NCBI GenBank assembly: GCA_029255685.2
Contig: CM055317.2
Span: 73,645,460-73,709,459, forward strand
Direction: 5' to 3'
DNA length: 64,000 nt
From: Silene conica
Taxonomy: Eukaryota; Streptophyta; Magnoliopsida; Caryophyllales; Caryophyllaceae
A model generated the notes under the pieces. That model was given only the letters and a program-made list of their open reading frames with translations, ran no database searches and was not told the DNA's origin. Of this stretch, positions 35,512-47,837 are shown one piece after another; position 1 is the first letter of the stretch, and each line of letters opens with the position of its first letter. Made by a program: the position numbers and the translations under genes.

Positions 35512-38309
35512 TGGAGTCATCTTTATTCTTACCTCAAACAACAATCCAATTCATCATCGGCACCCATCTTCTAGTTTCCAATACACACCTAAAATATTTA
35601 AGTCACTCCCATCATATAAGACAATCAAAATTGAGAATATTTACATCATATATATTTAAGAGATTTTTGACTTATTTTTTATGATATGTGCCTTTGTCTT
35701 TTCCGCATTATATAATCCTGAATGAAATTCTTATAATTATTTTCTCAATTTTTCTAATCATTGTCTTACTACCCTTTTTCCACATCATTTAGGCATTCGT
35801 CATATCTTCTGACCCAACTAACCAACTTAAAATCAACTAACTGTATGCCTGAATAATACTAACTTATCGGCATTTGAGTCCACTACTCAAATACACTATT
35901 AAAAGTCAAAGAGTAACCCTACCCCTAGCCTCAATAATATATTGTTTCTAATTATAACATGAAGGTGGTAAATAACCTTTTTTTTTTTATAATCAACTAT
36001 ATTCTAGTTCTAATAGAAAAATAGTAAATACTTTATTATTTTATTATTTCTAATTTAATAGCACAACAAACATTATAAAGTCATTCAACATTAAAATTTA
36101 TGCTCCGACCGAAGAGTGCATTCGATTAGATGAGTATAACATTTGATTGTTTAGTTTTATTTTTAACAAAGAAACAAAATTGAGTTTATACACATGATAT
36201 TTTAAAAGTTTTTAGTCAATATTTATATTATTTATCATTGCTTATTTTTATACAATACACTTTTCAAATTAAATTTATCTATTTACCTTCTCCAATCAAT
36301 ATCTCACGTTACCCACCATTTTCCATATCCAACCATTCCCACCTGACTAACCAACCAAACCCATCAGAATCAACCATAACCATATCCTTATCCTTGAACA
36401 ACCTCAGCGCCACATATGAATATATTTTTCTCTCTCTTAAATAACACATCCTACCCGTCGAGTACCCTTCTCCCCACCTAACCGACTTAACCATCAAAAT
36501 CAATTGTAAAATATATCCCTAGAAACCTCAGCCTACCGACATTTACTTGTACTACTATTCAAATCACATTATTAAACGTTGGAGAGTAACCCTACCCCAT
36601 AAGACACGTATCTCCTCCCTCGAGACCTATTTACCCCCACCCCTAAAAAAACATAGACACATCTAATGTAAAATAAGCCCTCACCATATAACAATCAAAA
36701 TTGAGTATATATATATATACATGTTAACTTCAGATATTTCTAACCTATTTTTACAGTATTTATGCCTCTGTTATTTGAACAAAATAAAATTTTGAAATAA
36801 AATTTATCTACTTACTTTTTCAGTTGTTCTAATCATAGCCTTAGTACACACGTACGTACCATTTTCCCATACCATTCAAGTATTCTTCGTACCCTTCTCA
36901 CCCCTAACTAACCAACTTGACCAACAAAATCAACTGTATCGCTGAACAACCATAACCTATAGACTTTTTTTTGTACAACTCAAATCATACTTAAACGTCG
37001 GAGAGTAACCCTACCCCCAAGACACTTACTTCATCCCTTGAGACCTATCTACTCCCATTCCTAAAAACAAAAATCGACAGATCTAATGTAAAATCAACCA
37101 CTACCCTATAAGACAATATCTTATTGTAAAAAATAAGTTGAAAATTTGGAGGAACAAAAGGAATACGGACTATAATAATCAAGAATCTAATATTATGATA
37201 AAATATAATTTTGATTTTTTTACTGCTTACTCTATCCGTCTCGGAAACACCTTTTATTTGTCATTACTTTGTTGCTTATGAAATACCTTCTAATACACAA
37301 TTAAATTTCATCTCACCAACACAGTTATTCTGCTTGACTCACGTACGTCGTTGTATTCTTTGTTATTTATATTTATAATTATACATTTATGCTCATTAAA
37401 TCGAAACTTCACAGTCCAACTAACCAACTTGATCATCAAAATCATCAACTGTATCCCTGAATTACCCTAGCCTATCGAGATTATGGTGTACTACTCAAAT
37501 TACACTATTAAACGTCGAAGCCTAACCCTACCCTTTAAGACACCTACCTCCTCCCTAAAAAGCTATCTACCCCCACCCTCGTAAAAAATACGTCACTATA
37601 TAAAACAATGTCTTATCTATAAAAAATAAAGTGAAAGTATGTATGAAAAAAATATTTTGTTGTTTATAAAATACCTTTCACTTCTCATTTAAAATAAATG
37701 TCATCCACACAATTATTCCAGTTGATATATCTAAATCATCATTGTGGTCTTTAATATTTATATTTATACTCCTAAAGTATAGTATATTTGACATTTGTCT
37801 TATTTCTGTTGTTACTTAATTAAAGAAATTATCTCATTTCTTTCGCATTCTTAAGTACGAAAGTGTATAATGTGAAATACTTAATTAAGTACTTACATTT
37901 ATTAGTTCCACAAATCTTTAATTAAGACGGTTATTCATTTTAAATTTGAGAAGAGTCAAGTAATATGAAAAAGATAAAAATATAATGCATAAGACAAAGT
38001 AACAAATTTGTCTAATATCTCCAAATGGGACTATTTTTGACCCATTTTCATGGTAAGACGAAGACAAACTAAGTTAAAGGTTGAATAAAGTTAATAACCT
38101 TAAATAGTAAGTATGTAAATATTAAAAAATAATGTTCGTAGTCTAATAGCAAATTTGTAAATGAGCAATTATCTTCTAACTCATTTCCCATTTTCGTATT
38201 TAATTTAAAATATTGAATAAAGTTAATAACCATATATAATAAGCATATAAATCTTAAATAATAATATTATTCTAAATCTAATAGGAAATTTATAAATAAT
38301 CAACCATTT

Positions 38310-38575
38310 TCTAATTCTAATAGAAAAATTAATTATAATTAATTAATTATTTTCTTATTTTCTAATTCTAATAGAAAAATTATAAATAAATTATTATTTA
38401 ATTAATCAACTATTTTCTAATTTTCTAATTTTAATAGAATAATTGTAATTAATTTATTATTTTTTTTATTTTCTAATTCTAATAGAAAAATTATAAATAA
38501 ATTGTAATTAATTTATTATTTTCTTATTTTCTAATTCTAAAAGAAAAATTATAAATAAATTATTATTTATAAAAA
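38310..38575. repeat. AT-rich tandem repeat with TTTCTAATTCTAATAGAAAA
   Basis: TTCTAATTCTAATAGAAAAATTA occurs about five times with variable AT spacers, close to the 5' end of the minus-strand Helitron. Confidence 0.75.
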
Positions 38576-39840
38576 TAGAGTTTTGTAATAGTTGGAGACT
38601 ACCACGTCGCTCGAAAAAAGCCTCCTTTAATTATATATATTGATTGATTGATTGATTTTATACGTACTCGTTTGTTTTAAATTACGGAGTAGACTTATAA
38701 TTCCTCGAGTGGCGTGATGTTTTTGGGCTCGTGTTATGATTGATTGGTGACGGGCTTGGACTCGGGTTGAAGGTGAGAACCGTATAATACAACCCACCCT
38801 ATGTTTTCTTAAAACACAAACCCTATCATTTCAACCATCGACAAACTACCTCACATAACCTAAAACCCTAAGCCTCATGTACTCGCCTACCCCCTTTACC
38901 TCCTGCCTCCTTTCAACGACAATGGTAATTACTATGACCTGACCGTGATAAGATCTAAGGGGAAGGAAAAACGAGTAAGGACACCATCGCCATCTCATCA
39001 CCATCATCGTTCCTTTAAACGTCGACATAGTAAGTGCTTAATAACCTTGTATCAGTTTAGTACATGAGTCGTGTTTTATCGATTATAATACAGGTAATGT
39101 GAATAACATGTTTATCGCTTTTAAATCGTCATAGAACCCCTGTCATAACGTTTGTACTCTGTTCGTGTCATGTTGTTCTTATCTCATGGTTGGTTGCTAA
39201 ATTCGTTTATGCTGGGTCTGGTTCGTGTCGTGGGTTATGGGTTATGGTAGTGGGAGGTTTATGGGTTGTTTTGGGTGGTTGAAGAGGGTGTCTTGTGGTC
39301 GGAGCACCACCAGGAAAGAGGGTCAGGAGTTCGAACTGAAACAAGGGAGAACAGGGGTCGCGGTAACAGGGTGTTTGAGGGCGCTTTTCAGGGAGTTAGA
39401 ATAGTGTCGAGGGCTTGTGGTCGACACCAGGAGAGTCGCTGGTGGTGGGTGGTTTCAAGGGTAGCATCAGGTGGTGGTTAGGGTGGTTATGCTGGTGGCT
39501 GGGGTCACGTTTCCAGGGCACCACGCTGCTGGTGTTTGGGGTATAGGGTTGATGGTGGAGGATCATGATGGTTGCAGGGGTTGTCGGAGGTAGTTGTGGG
39601 CAAGGTTTTGGTCGAGGGAGGTTGTCCAGGGGTTCACCGGAGTACAGGGCTGCCAACCACCGTGGTGAGGTGGGGGTTAAGGCGGCAGGGAGAGGTTTTT
39701 GGGGGCTGGAAAGTAGGAGTGTTGCGAGGGTCTGTTTACGGTGATTACGGGTTTTGGCTGACTTCGTTATGTGTAGGCGTGTTTCGTGTGTTACTAGTGT
39801 ACTGTTGTTTAGTTACAAAACCTATAATTGGTTGTCTCCT

Positions 39841-39970
39841 TAGTATAATTATTATTTCTATATATTGTTATTGTTGATCTTATTATTATTATTATATTAT
39901 TAGTATTATTGTTATTATTATTGGTTGTTATAATTGATATTGGTATTATTATGGTTATTACTAGTATTAA
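39841..39970. repeat. ATT-rich microsatellite tract
   Basis: Imperfect (ATT)n/(TTATTA)n run without coding meaning. Confidence 0.8.
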
Positions 39971-40344
39971 TGTTTTAGTATATAGTCATAGTTATGTGAC
40001 TTTACTAATTTGGAAATTTCTATTTTGGGCAAGGTTGCTATTTATGGAAAGTTTCTATTTCAGGAAACTTTCCTCTTTTAGAAGTCACGGTATTTAGTAT
40101 CCTTGCTATTCTAAAATAGGGGTTAGGAAAAGTTTATTAATCGCTAAATAATATATGTTTAGGTGAAGGTATCCGCGGGGAACATTTCTAGCGGTTGTTC
40201 GGTTGTCATTCTGCAATTTGAGGTAGGGGAATATTTATGTTGGTAATTGTGATCTGACAGGAGAATCCTCATTCTCTGATTGATATAGTTAACTGTGATA
40301 TATTGTGATTGATTGTTTATTATTGTTTATTGTGGAGAACGGAG

Positions 40345-40485
40345 ATGTGAAATGGGTCTTGTGAAATGGGTCTTGTGATATGGGACTTGTGATATGGCCA
40401 TGGGAGGTGTGGTGTGATGGGAGGTGTGGTGTGATGGGAGGTGTGGTGCGATGGAGGTGTGATGTGATGGAGGTGTGGTGGCTGA
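40345..40485. repeat. Minisatellite of 14-17 bp units
   Basis: GTGAAATGGGTCTT and then GATGGGAGGTGTGGTGT repeat four to five times with small changes. Open frames over it are repeat artefacts. Confidence 0.85.
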
Positions 40486-40891
40486 TCGAATGGTATGGAG
40501 ATGGAGGGGGATACTGTTCTATTGTTATCTATGTTTTATCTGTTTTACCTACTCAACCTCGTGGTTGACCCTGTGTATTCGTGTGACACCTACGATGATC
40601 CGGAATGAGGAGTAGATTTTACAGGTCAGAGACAGTTGGATTAGGAGCACGGGCATGGAGTGAGACATGGCTTGGACTTACTTAGAATTAGATCACATAC
40701 ATAGGTGTAATCAGTTGTACCTTTTCTATGGGTGGTGTTGTAACCTCAAAGTTTAAAATCTATCGGTTTTATATAAAGTACTTTGTATTGTTCTACTTTG
40801 TTGTTCACTACCTCGGGCTTCCGAGATGGTAACGGCTCTATTTATTCGAGAATGTCTTGCTAAAGGCTCTTGAATAAATGGGGGTGTTACA

Positions 40892-41160
40892 AAGTAGGTT
40901 GGTCAATGCCTATTATTAGCATTTTTGTCGAAGTCTATTTTTTTTGAATATCATGCTAATAGTAACATGTTGTATTAACATATTTAATTTGTACATAAAA
41001 CCATTTTAATTATCCGATAGTCTACTATTACCAAAATCATTTGTACATAAAACCATTTTAATCAAACACCCTTTTTAACCTGCTACCAAAATCTGCTAGC
41101 CACATTCTATTAACGCTATTCGTTATTATAATAAATTTGTTTCTACTTTGTCAAATATGA
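40892..41160. mobile_element. Right fragment of PIF/Harbinger-type MITE, split copy A
   Basis: AGGTTGGTCAATGCC, TTTTTTTTGAATATCATGC, CATGTTGTATTAACATAT, AAACACCCTTTTTAACCTGC and a worn TTTGTCAAATATG end follow the complete copy in order. It completes the fragment at 31853-31908. Confidence 0.7.
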
Positions 41161-42169
41161 TCTTAATAAAAATCGTAATTTACAGAAAGGATAAATTGAC
41201 AAGTAATACTTCAACCCAAAAGCTTCCTAGCTAGCTAGTGATTAAAATTTTTAATCATTGCAAACATCATCAAAACTATAACATGAAAAGAAAATATTTA
41301 CATTTGTCATAAAAAAAATCTTCCACAAAAATGTTTATCTAAATGGAGAAAAGGCAAATTAAAGTGGTATTTTGGAAATTGTGCAATTCAATGTAAAATC
41401 ATTATTTTTTAAAAAAAAACTTAAAATACTCCCTCCTAATCTAGGTAAACTGTCAATTTTTATTTGCGCCTAGTCACAATAATGTTTTATTGTCCATTTG
41501 TAATGACTTTTATAACTATTTTTATCACTTTAACTCACAACAATACTTCTCTTACCCCACAGGCCACAACACAACTTATTTTAATCATTTGTATTTCTGT
41601 TCACAATAATAATCAATAATATATTCCCTCTTTCAAATCTTGTTACTGCATACAACAATTTACATTATTTAATTCAATATACTAAATCTTGTACCAAAGT
41701 CCAATTATGACTTTTAGAATAGGAGGGAGTATATCTATATTAAATGATTACACAATAATTAGTCACTCCGTATGAAATAAGTTATAAAACGCTTATTATT
41801 AATTTTAATTTATGTTTTAGCCCCACATTGTAATGTATAGAAATAAAAATGTAAACTTTTGTAATCAAACAAATTGCCGACCTGTTTTAAGAAGACAATT
41901 GTCTTCACATTGCTATATTCATTGTTGTGGACTTGTGGTCTCTTTTCTTCAACGCTTTATGCATGTAACGTCACTATGCTTCTACATGTTTTTACTGTAG
42001 TTTACTATATGCATTTTTAATGGATGCCACTTAAAAGATTAATCGAGAACGCGGGTTCGTTCAAGTGATAAAAGTTTTTATACTCGGTTGATAAAATTAT
42101 GGTTTGTTTTGTTTTGCGACATGATGCATCTAAAAATGAAAACTAAGAATTGATAGGTGTTTGTATTTA
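41161..42169. other. Host spacer between two split MITEs
   Basis: About 1 kb of AT-rich sequence containing one Stowaway MITE. No gene recognised. Confidence 0.5.
41429..41729. mobile_element. Stowaway-type MITE
   Basis: Ends CTCCCTCCTAATCTAGG and the complement of CTCCCTCCTATTCTAAAAG, with TA on both sides (41427-41428, 41730-41731). 301 bp. Confidence 0.87.
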
Positions 42170-42355
42170 GGCTCGGTTTGATAAATATACGACATATTTT
42201 AATAGCATATTGCTAGGAATCCACTATTTTTGAATATGTGGCTAATAGCAGTATATTGTATTAGTCTATATTTAAATTATAAATGAAACTTTTCTGATTA
42301 TCCTATAATATTTGTTAATTACCAACACCGTTCTTATGGGTTCTCAATCTGCTAA
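42170..42355. mobile_element. Left fragment of PIF/Harbinger-type MITE, split copy B
   Basis: Begins GGCTCGGTTTGATAAATA and runs through CCACTATTTTTGAATATGTG to CAATCTGCTAA, where the Helitrons start. Joining to 53160 restores the order seen in the complete copy (CTGCTAA then TTTAAT, TAGTCAAACCTGCT). Confidence 0.8.
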
Positions 42356-43369
42356 TCCTCTTTTTATAAAAGGAAGGACATTTCAAGGCTTTTGATTGGT
42401 TCCTTATTTTGAGGTAGATGGGCCCACCATCAATTTCTTTCCTTTAATTACTTTCTCTTCCAGATTCATTTGTGTTCCATTTTACAAATTTTCGATTGCA
42501 AAATATTCGTATTCTTATATTAAGTTTATGTTAAAAAGTTTATTTACAGAAAAAATTATGCAAACAAAAAAATAAAAATAAAAATAAAAAACGAAAATTG
42601 TACAGAATGTATATGTTCAAAGACTACGAATTAATAAATTTCAAATTAATAAATTAAAAAATAACAACCCTAATGAATAATAATAAATAAAATATAGATA
42701 AGCAAATTCATATAATTACACACCAAATCTAAAACAAAGAGCCAGATTATAAATCTCGATAAAAAGAACAAAAAATGATCAACTAAAATTAACTATCGGA
42801 GATAAAAAAATTATGAATAATTATTTTGCATGTGGAAAAAATCAACTCCATATATGGTGATAATTTTTTTGGGTAGTTAGAGGGTCGGAGTTTATATTTT
42901 ATGATCGGTGCTTTTTTGTAGTTAGAGGGTCGATTAATAATAATTTGGGTTAATTATGATATTTAAGAACTTAGGTTTAAACCGTAAATATAATATTTAG
43001 ATGTTTACATATTTTTATTAACTATTATTATTATCCGTTTTAAGTTTAAAACGGGTCAATATCTATTCTTTGGGCATATAAGACAAATATTTTACTTTTC
43101 ATATGCATAATGTTATTAGTTTGTTTTGTTTATCATATACATATATATTTAAACCGTCTTAAATAAGAATGTGTTTATTTTCTATAACGTTGAGTTAATG
43201 CGTTGTTTTTACATACTTTTAAGTTAAGCGTATAGATTATTTATACATTTTACATCGGCATAACTGTAATATTAAATCATACTTTTTTTAAAATATATCC
43301 ACCTTCTTATTTATTTTTTTAATTTAATAAAATTAAGCCCGTGCATTTTTTGCACGGGAGTAAAACTAG
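42356..43369 (+). mobile_element. Non-autonomous Helitron, 1.0 kb
   Basis: 5' end A|TCCTCTTTTTATAAAAGG at 42356. 3' hairpin CCCGTGCA/TGCACGGG at 43338-43358, then AGTAAAA and CTAG at 43366-43369. The next base is the T that opens the following Helitron. No coding capacity. Confidence 0.82.
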
Positions 43370-44951
43370 TCTAATTTATTAAAGCAACGACCACTGTGCT
43401 TATTTTTCATGCAACCCTTAAAAGTAGGTATTTTTGAGGACCACTACTTTAGTGGGAATTAATTGTTTGGATATGCATTATGTTATACTACAATACCATT
43501 TATTAAGGTACACAATAAATAATTTAATTAGAGTATATGTATACAAATGAGACTTGATAAATAAAGCAACTTACACTAAGTCAAATTTATTACCATTTTT
43601 TATGATTAGAAATGTAAAATATATATAAAAAAGTAAATTATACAATTGTAATCAAATAATAAAAGAAGTTATGGAAAAATCAAAAGTATTACCACTGGGA
43701 TGAAATTTCTAAGACCTCAAAATGTGGCGGATTTCAATTAATACTAAAAAATTTCGCATTTAGTACAAATAAAAGCTATTTGCTCTGTTGTAAAAAATGT
43801 GTAAAAGTATTTCTTTAAAAAGACGATGTTGCATCCCAATTATATTTAGAACAAATAATAATATAAAAAAGGACTTAAAACAAAGGGAAATAAGAAAAAT
43901 GACATAAAACGAATAAAATAGATGAAAAAATTTAGTAATAAGAATATTATAGATGACATTTTTAAATGATCAGTTACAAGATCTACAATGTTCAAGAACT
44001 TTTGAGTAAATATTTACATAAATAATTTTTGTAAATAAAGTTCAAAATAATTAAAAATAAAGAATTAAAAATGTAAACAATACCATAAAAATAGCCTTTT
44101 GAATTGGAAAAGGAAGCTAATTGTGCGTGGCTCAGAGTAAGAAATGAAAAGGGGTAAAATGTTAATAAAGAGGAGAAGGGCTAACAAAGTCAACGGATGA
44201 TAAGAGTAAATAATGAAATAACTATTTTGAACATTTTCATAGATATTTTTATACGTATTTTGTTTTCATACAATATATTTGCTAACGTTGTTTTTGCATC
44301 GTGTTCAATATTACAAAAAAACATTCTATAAACATATCAAGTATTCATCAGGAATAATCATGGATTTGAATATTACATTATCATGGTGAATGAGTTTTAA
44401 AAAGATTTAATAAACTTTTTGCACGGTATGACATTATCATTTACCTATTACTTATAATATATCATTTATTTATATGATAATATTACAAATTTGAATATTT
44501 AACAATTCAGCGATTTATTTTTAACGTGCAAGGTCACAATTTTCATTTTATCATGTTTCACTAATTAGCAATCAGTACTGAATAAAAAATGGGTCAAAAT
44601 TTTCATTTCAAACGTCTACGTCCTTTGCACGGGGTTTTCAAATGTGAACGAGATTGATGTATGAAAAATAGGTTTAACGATATGCACAGCCTGTGCAATT
44701 TTACTAATTTAGTGCTATTTTTCATCCTAATAGTTTGTTTCATGTATCGTTTTTTTATAACTTGTCAGATTAATAAGTTGTAAACTAGAAACTAAAAACT
44801 CATATTTATCTAACATAAAAAAAAATATATAAGGTGTAAGATAGCAACTAGGAACTCATATTTATCTAACAAAAACAAATACACTACTATGACAATTACT
44901 CGCTCAATTGACTTTATTACATCACTTTATCTAGGTCCAAAAACTTTATTA

Positions 44952-45207
44952 CTCCCTCCATTCTTTTTATATCACCCAACTTTTGTTTTGACACTATTCA
45001 CAATCGACTATTCAACGTCGGTTTTCTCTCAATCCGTTCACGAAAATATATGCATGTGAGATCTTTTTTGGATTGTCTTGATAAGAGTATTAAGAATATC
45101 AAACTTTTATAATTTTAAGTAGTATGTAGCTAAAGATATAATCAAAACAAAATGGACATCGGCAAACGTGAATAATGAGATGGGTGATATAAAAAGAATG
45201 GAGGGAG
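44952..45207. mobile_element. Stowaway-type MITE inside the second Helitron
   Basis: Ends CTCCCTCCATTCTTTTTATA and its complement, with TA flanks (44950-44951, 45208-45209). 256 bp; the arms match by eye over more than 25 bp. Confidence 0.92.
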
Positions 45208-45362
45208 TATGACCTTATAACTCGACAATTACATTTATAATTTAAAATTAGTTTACAAAAATAATAGAGAGTTTTTGTTACTTTTTTCTAACTTTATTTA
45301 TAAAGATAAATAACTTTAAAAGACGATATTTAATTAACATAAAAATTAACTTTAGATATATA

Positions 45363-45810
45363 CACTACAAAACAATGCTCTGTTTGCGACGGAATTTTCC
45401 GTCGCAAAAAGGGTGAAATCCGTCGCAAATGATGTTTTTGCGACGGATTTGCGACGGACTGCGTCTGTCCCATATTTTTGTCGCAAAAAGTTAATTTGCG
45501 ACGGATTTTTCCGTCGCAACTTTTTTGCGACGGATTGACCACTCTTTGCGACGGATTGACCTTGACCAGAAGTCAAGGTCAGTCAAGGTTTGCGACGGAT
45601 TTTCCGTCGCAAATGGTCCTCTTTGCGACGGATTTTCCGTCGCAAACCGTGATTGACCTTGACTTCTGGTCATAGTCAGTCAAGGTTTGCGACGGAAAAT
45701 CCGTCGCAAAGAGGCCCATTTGCGACGGATTTTCCGTCGCAAACCTTGACTGACCTTGACTTCTGGTCAAGGTTTGCGACGGATTGTCCGTCGCAAATTG
45801 AGACATTTCC
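45363..45810. repeat. CACTA left subterminal array
   Basis: About a dozen TTTGCGACGG/CCGTCGCAAA words, often as face-to-face pairs such as TTGCGACGGATTTTCCGTCG. Palindromic spacers contain TGACCTTGACTTCTGGTCA. In En/Spm, repeated subterminal words are the binding sites of the accessory protein. Confidence 0.92.
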
Positions 45811-46065
45811 GTCGCAAATACCTGTGTGATTTTCCGGTTTCAGCCCTTTTTCCAGCTCCCCATTTCCATTGAAATGATTCATTTTTTCCCTTTTGCATGA
45901 TCTGTAAACCTGCAATTTCAGAAAAACGACCCAGCAACAAAAACTTGTCGGAGACAAGGGTTTTTAATATCTCTTTTCATAACTAATAAGAAAGTTTTAC
46001 AAATGATAATCCAACTCAAAACTAAACATAGTCCGCGGTACATCAACTAAACAACCTAATGAAAT

Positions 46066-47676
46066 CTATCTAACGGTCGTGTCGGTGGGCTGTGGGGTGG
46101 CGAAATGACTGGCCGCCCTAGCATTGTCGCCGCCATCATCGTCAAAGTCGCGTCTCGGCTGAGAAAAGCCTCCCGGGTTGCAGCTCTGAGTAGTGAACTG
46201 CGCCCCCTGTTGACTTAAGTATTCTTCAATTGCCTTCAGCCTTTGGGATGTCTCGAGATCGTTTTGTCTTAGCTGAGCATTCTCTCGAAGAACTTTGCCG
46301 AGGATACCTGCAATGAATAGTCAAACATGATATTATATTCATTTAGTAAACGGTTAAATAATTGGTTAGTTTTAAATTTTAATAAACTATAAAATACAAA
46401 CCTGGGGTGTATTGTGACTGGGTCCCAGCACTTGAGTGGCGACGACGCTCGTAAAGGACTGGGGCTGCATTTCCCATACCGAGTATCAACCCTTTCTTGT
46501 TGAAACCGCCGTGTTCTTCGAAGTAGATCTCGTTGTCGTCGATATCTTGCTCCGGGATCCCTTCACTTATCATTTTGTTCTTTCTTGAAAAAACTTTTTC
46601 CTACAAAACAAAAATAAAATGTTATTAGTATACGTTAATTAATTAGTAAACCAAACTACTAAAATATAAAGAAAAGTTTCTGTTAACTTACAAATAGTGC
46701 TTTGGGTTTCGTTGATAGCCAACCCTTTTTAGGATGTTTTTTGGTCTTCTCAAGCAACTTCAAGGCCGATGGTACGTCACTCCCATCTTCTCCAGCCTGC
46801 AATTTAAATCCAACCATAGTTGTTGAAAAAAACATTCAAGATTATCAAAGGGTGAAAATTATTGAAGACAAGAAAAAGTGAAGTAAAAACTAAACAATTA
46901 CCATTTCATCCATCATCTGTAGGGTGTTTTTACGACCCATAATGTGAGTACCTAAGGCCTTGCCCTTTTCGGTACTTCCCGACATCCGGTTGGTCTTGTT
47001 TTTGTCGGATTTCTCTTGGAATTTTGGATTGTCCTTTCTACCCTTCAGTTCTTCAAAAATATCCGCCGGTATCCACTGCGGCCTTTTCTCCGCTGGTTTC
47101 TGCATAGCGTAGTGGATTCTTTTGCGAAGGCGGTCTTTCATCATGTCTTCCCACGCCGACCTAACCGCTGCTCTATCACGAGGGTGAAAGGTAACTTTTT
47201 TCTGTTTCAAGAAAAAAAATAGTTAAATAAATATGAAACAATAAATAGGTAATAAATAATAAAACGGAAATAGGTAGTAAACAGTTAATAAATACCTCAA
47301 ACCAATTCCACCACTATTCCTTAATGTAATCCGACGCTTCTGACCAGTTGGGCGCATACTCCTTGTAGTTGCAAATAATGGTCTGTGTTATAAGAGTAGA
47401 AACGTCTTTGTCACTGAACCTGAAAAAGAGTTAAATGTGAAAATAAAATAGTCAACAAGTAATCATATTATAATCAATATATACGTATATATAATCAATT
47501 ACCGTAAACAAATAAGATACTTACCACTTGGCGCCTTCGTAATCAGTCGGATCGAGGTGTATTCGATGTGTAGGCGGCTGAGTCTCAGGTACAATCTCGT
47601 CCTCATCATGATTAGCTCCCGATCGTCCTCCCTCAGGCTGACGACTACCACCACCTCGTCGTCTTCCGCCCGGCAT
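46066..47676 (-). pseudogene. CACTA accessory protein (Transposase_24/Ptta-En/Spm type), premature stop
   Basis: Six exons splice in frame: 47525-47676, 47296-47419, 46902-47201, 46692-46796, 46402-46600 and 46066-46307 (374 codons). The start is MPGGRRRGGGSRQPEGGR, then THRIHLDPTDYEGAKWFSD. Exon 2 has a TAG at 47314-47316 (codon 86) inside DYIKE-stop-WWNWFE. Beyond it follow KKVTFHPRDRAAVRSAWEDM, MSGSTEKGKALG and a C-terminal coil (LRENAQLRQNDLETSQRL). The layout matches plant transposase proteins thought to play the TnpA role of binding the subterminal repeats. No other lesion is visible. The stop may be a real mutation, a sequencing error or a mis-set exon edge. Confidence 0.8.
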
Positions 47677-47837
47677 ATTATTATCAAACTAATATAGCAA
47701 CAATTAGAAAGAAATGCTTTACGTAATTAAAAACTTGAATAATAAGATTAATAAGATAATTTCATTGACATTAAGCCATACGGCATCTACAATAATTTCA
47801 ACAAATACAAGATTATCGAATCTAATAGATAGTAGTC

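Larger units (their letters stand above)
35040..38643 (-). mobile_element. Non-autonomous Helitron, 3.6 kb, minus strand, inside the LTR
   Basis: On the minus strand the 3' end is CCGTGCATTGCACGAG, then an A-rich stretch and CTAG (35040-35043), with T beyond. The 5' end near 38643 is TCAATATATATAATTAAAGG followed by GAGG and CGACGTGG. The exact 5' base is uncertain within a TTGA repeat. The interior has four diverged copies of a module with (T)AACCCTACCC, GACAC(G/T)TA and CTAATGTAAAAT, but no Rep/helicase frame. Confidence 0.75.
34693..40891. mobile_element. Probable Ty3/gypsy-type LTR (about 2.6 kb) split by a Helitron
   Basis: It starts TGTAATACCCCGTATTTT right after a polypurine-like run and ends GGGGGTGTTACA at 40891, giving matched TGTAA...TTACA termini. 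Removing the nested Helitron (35040-38643) leaves about 2.6 kb, with no coding region. No matching second LTR was recognised, so it may be a lone or terminal LTR. Low-complexity ATT and GGAGGTGTGGTGT repeats lie in its right half. Confidence 0.55.

Noticed and set aside
39266..39877. Frames of 71-101 codons in the G-rich part of the LTR
   Set aside because: Long only because the region is poor in stop codons on one strand; no protein motif and inside LTR DNA.
44640..44700. Additional Helitron 3' end (GCACAG/CTGTGC hairpin)
   Set aside because: Hairpin is short, CTAG is absent (ACTAATTTAG instead) and no partner end is evident; at best an old relic.
45363..45957. Several overlapping open frames with repeated FATDFPSQ/FATENPSQ-like peptides
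   Set aside because: They arise from the CCGTCGCAAA subterminal words of the CACTA element on both strands; the same happens at 52610-53138. Not genes.
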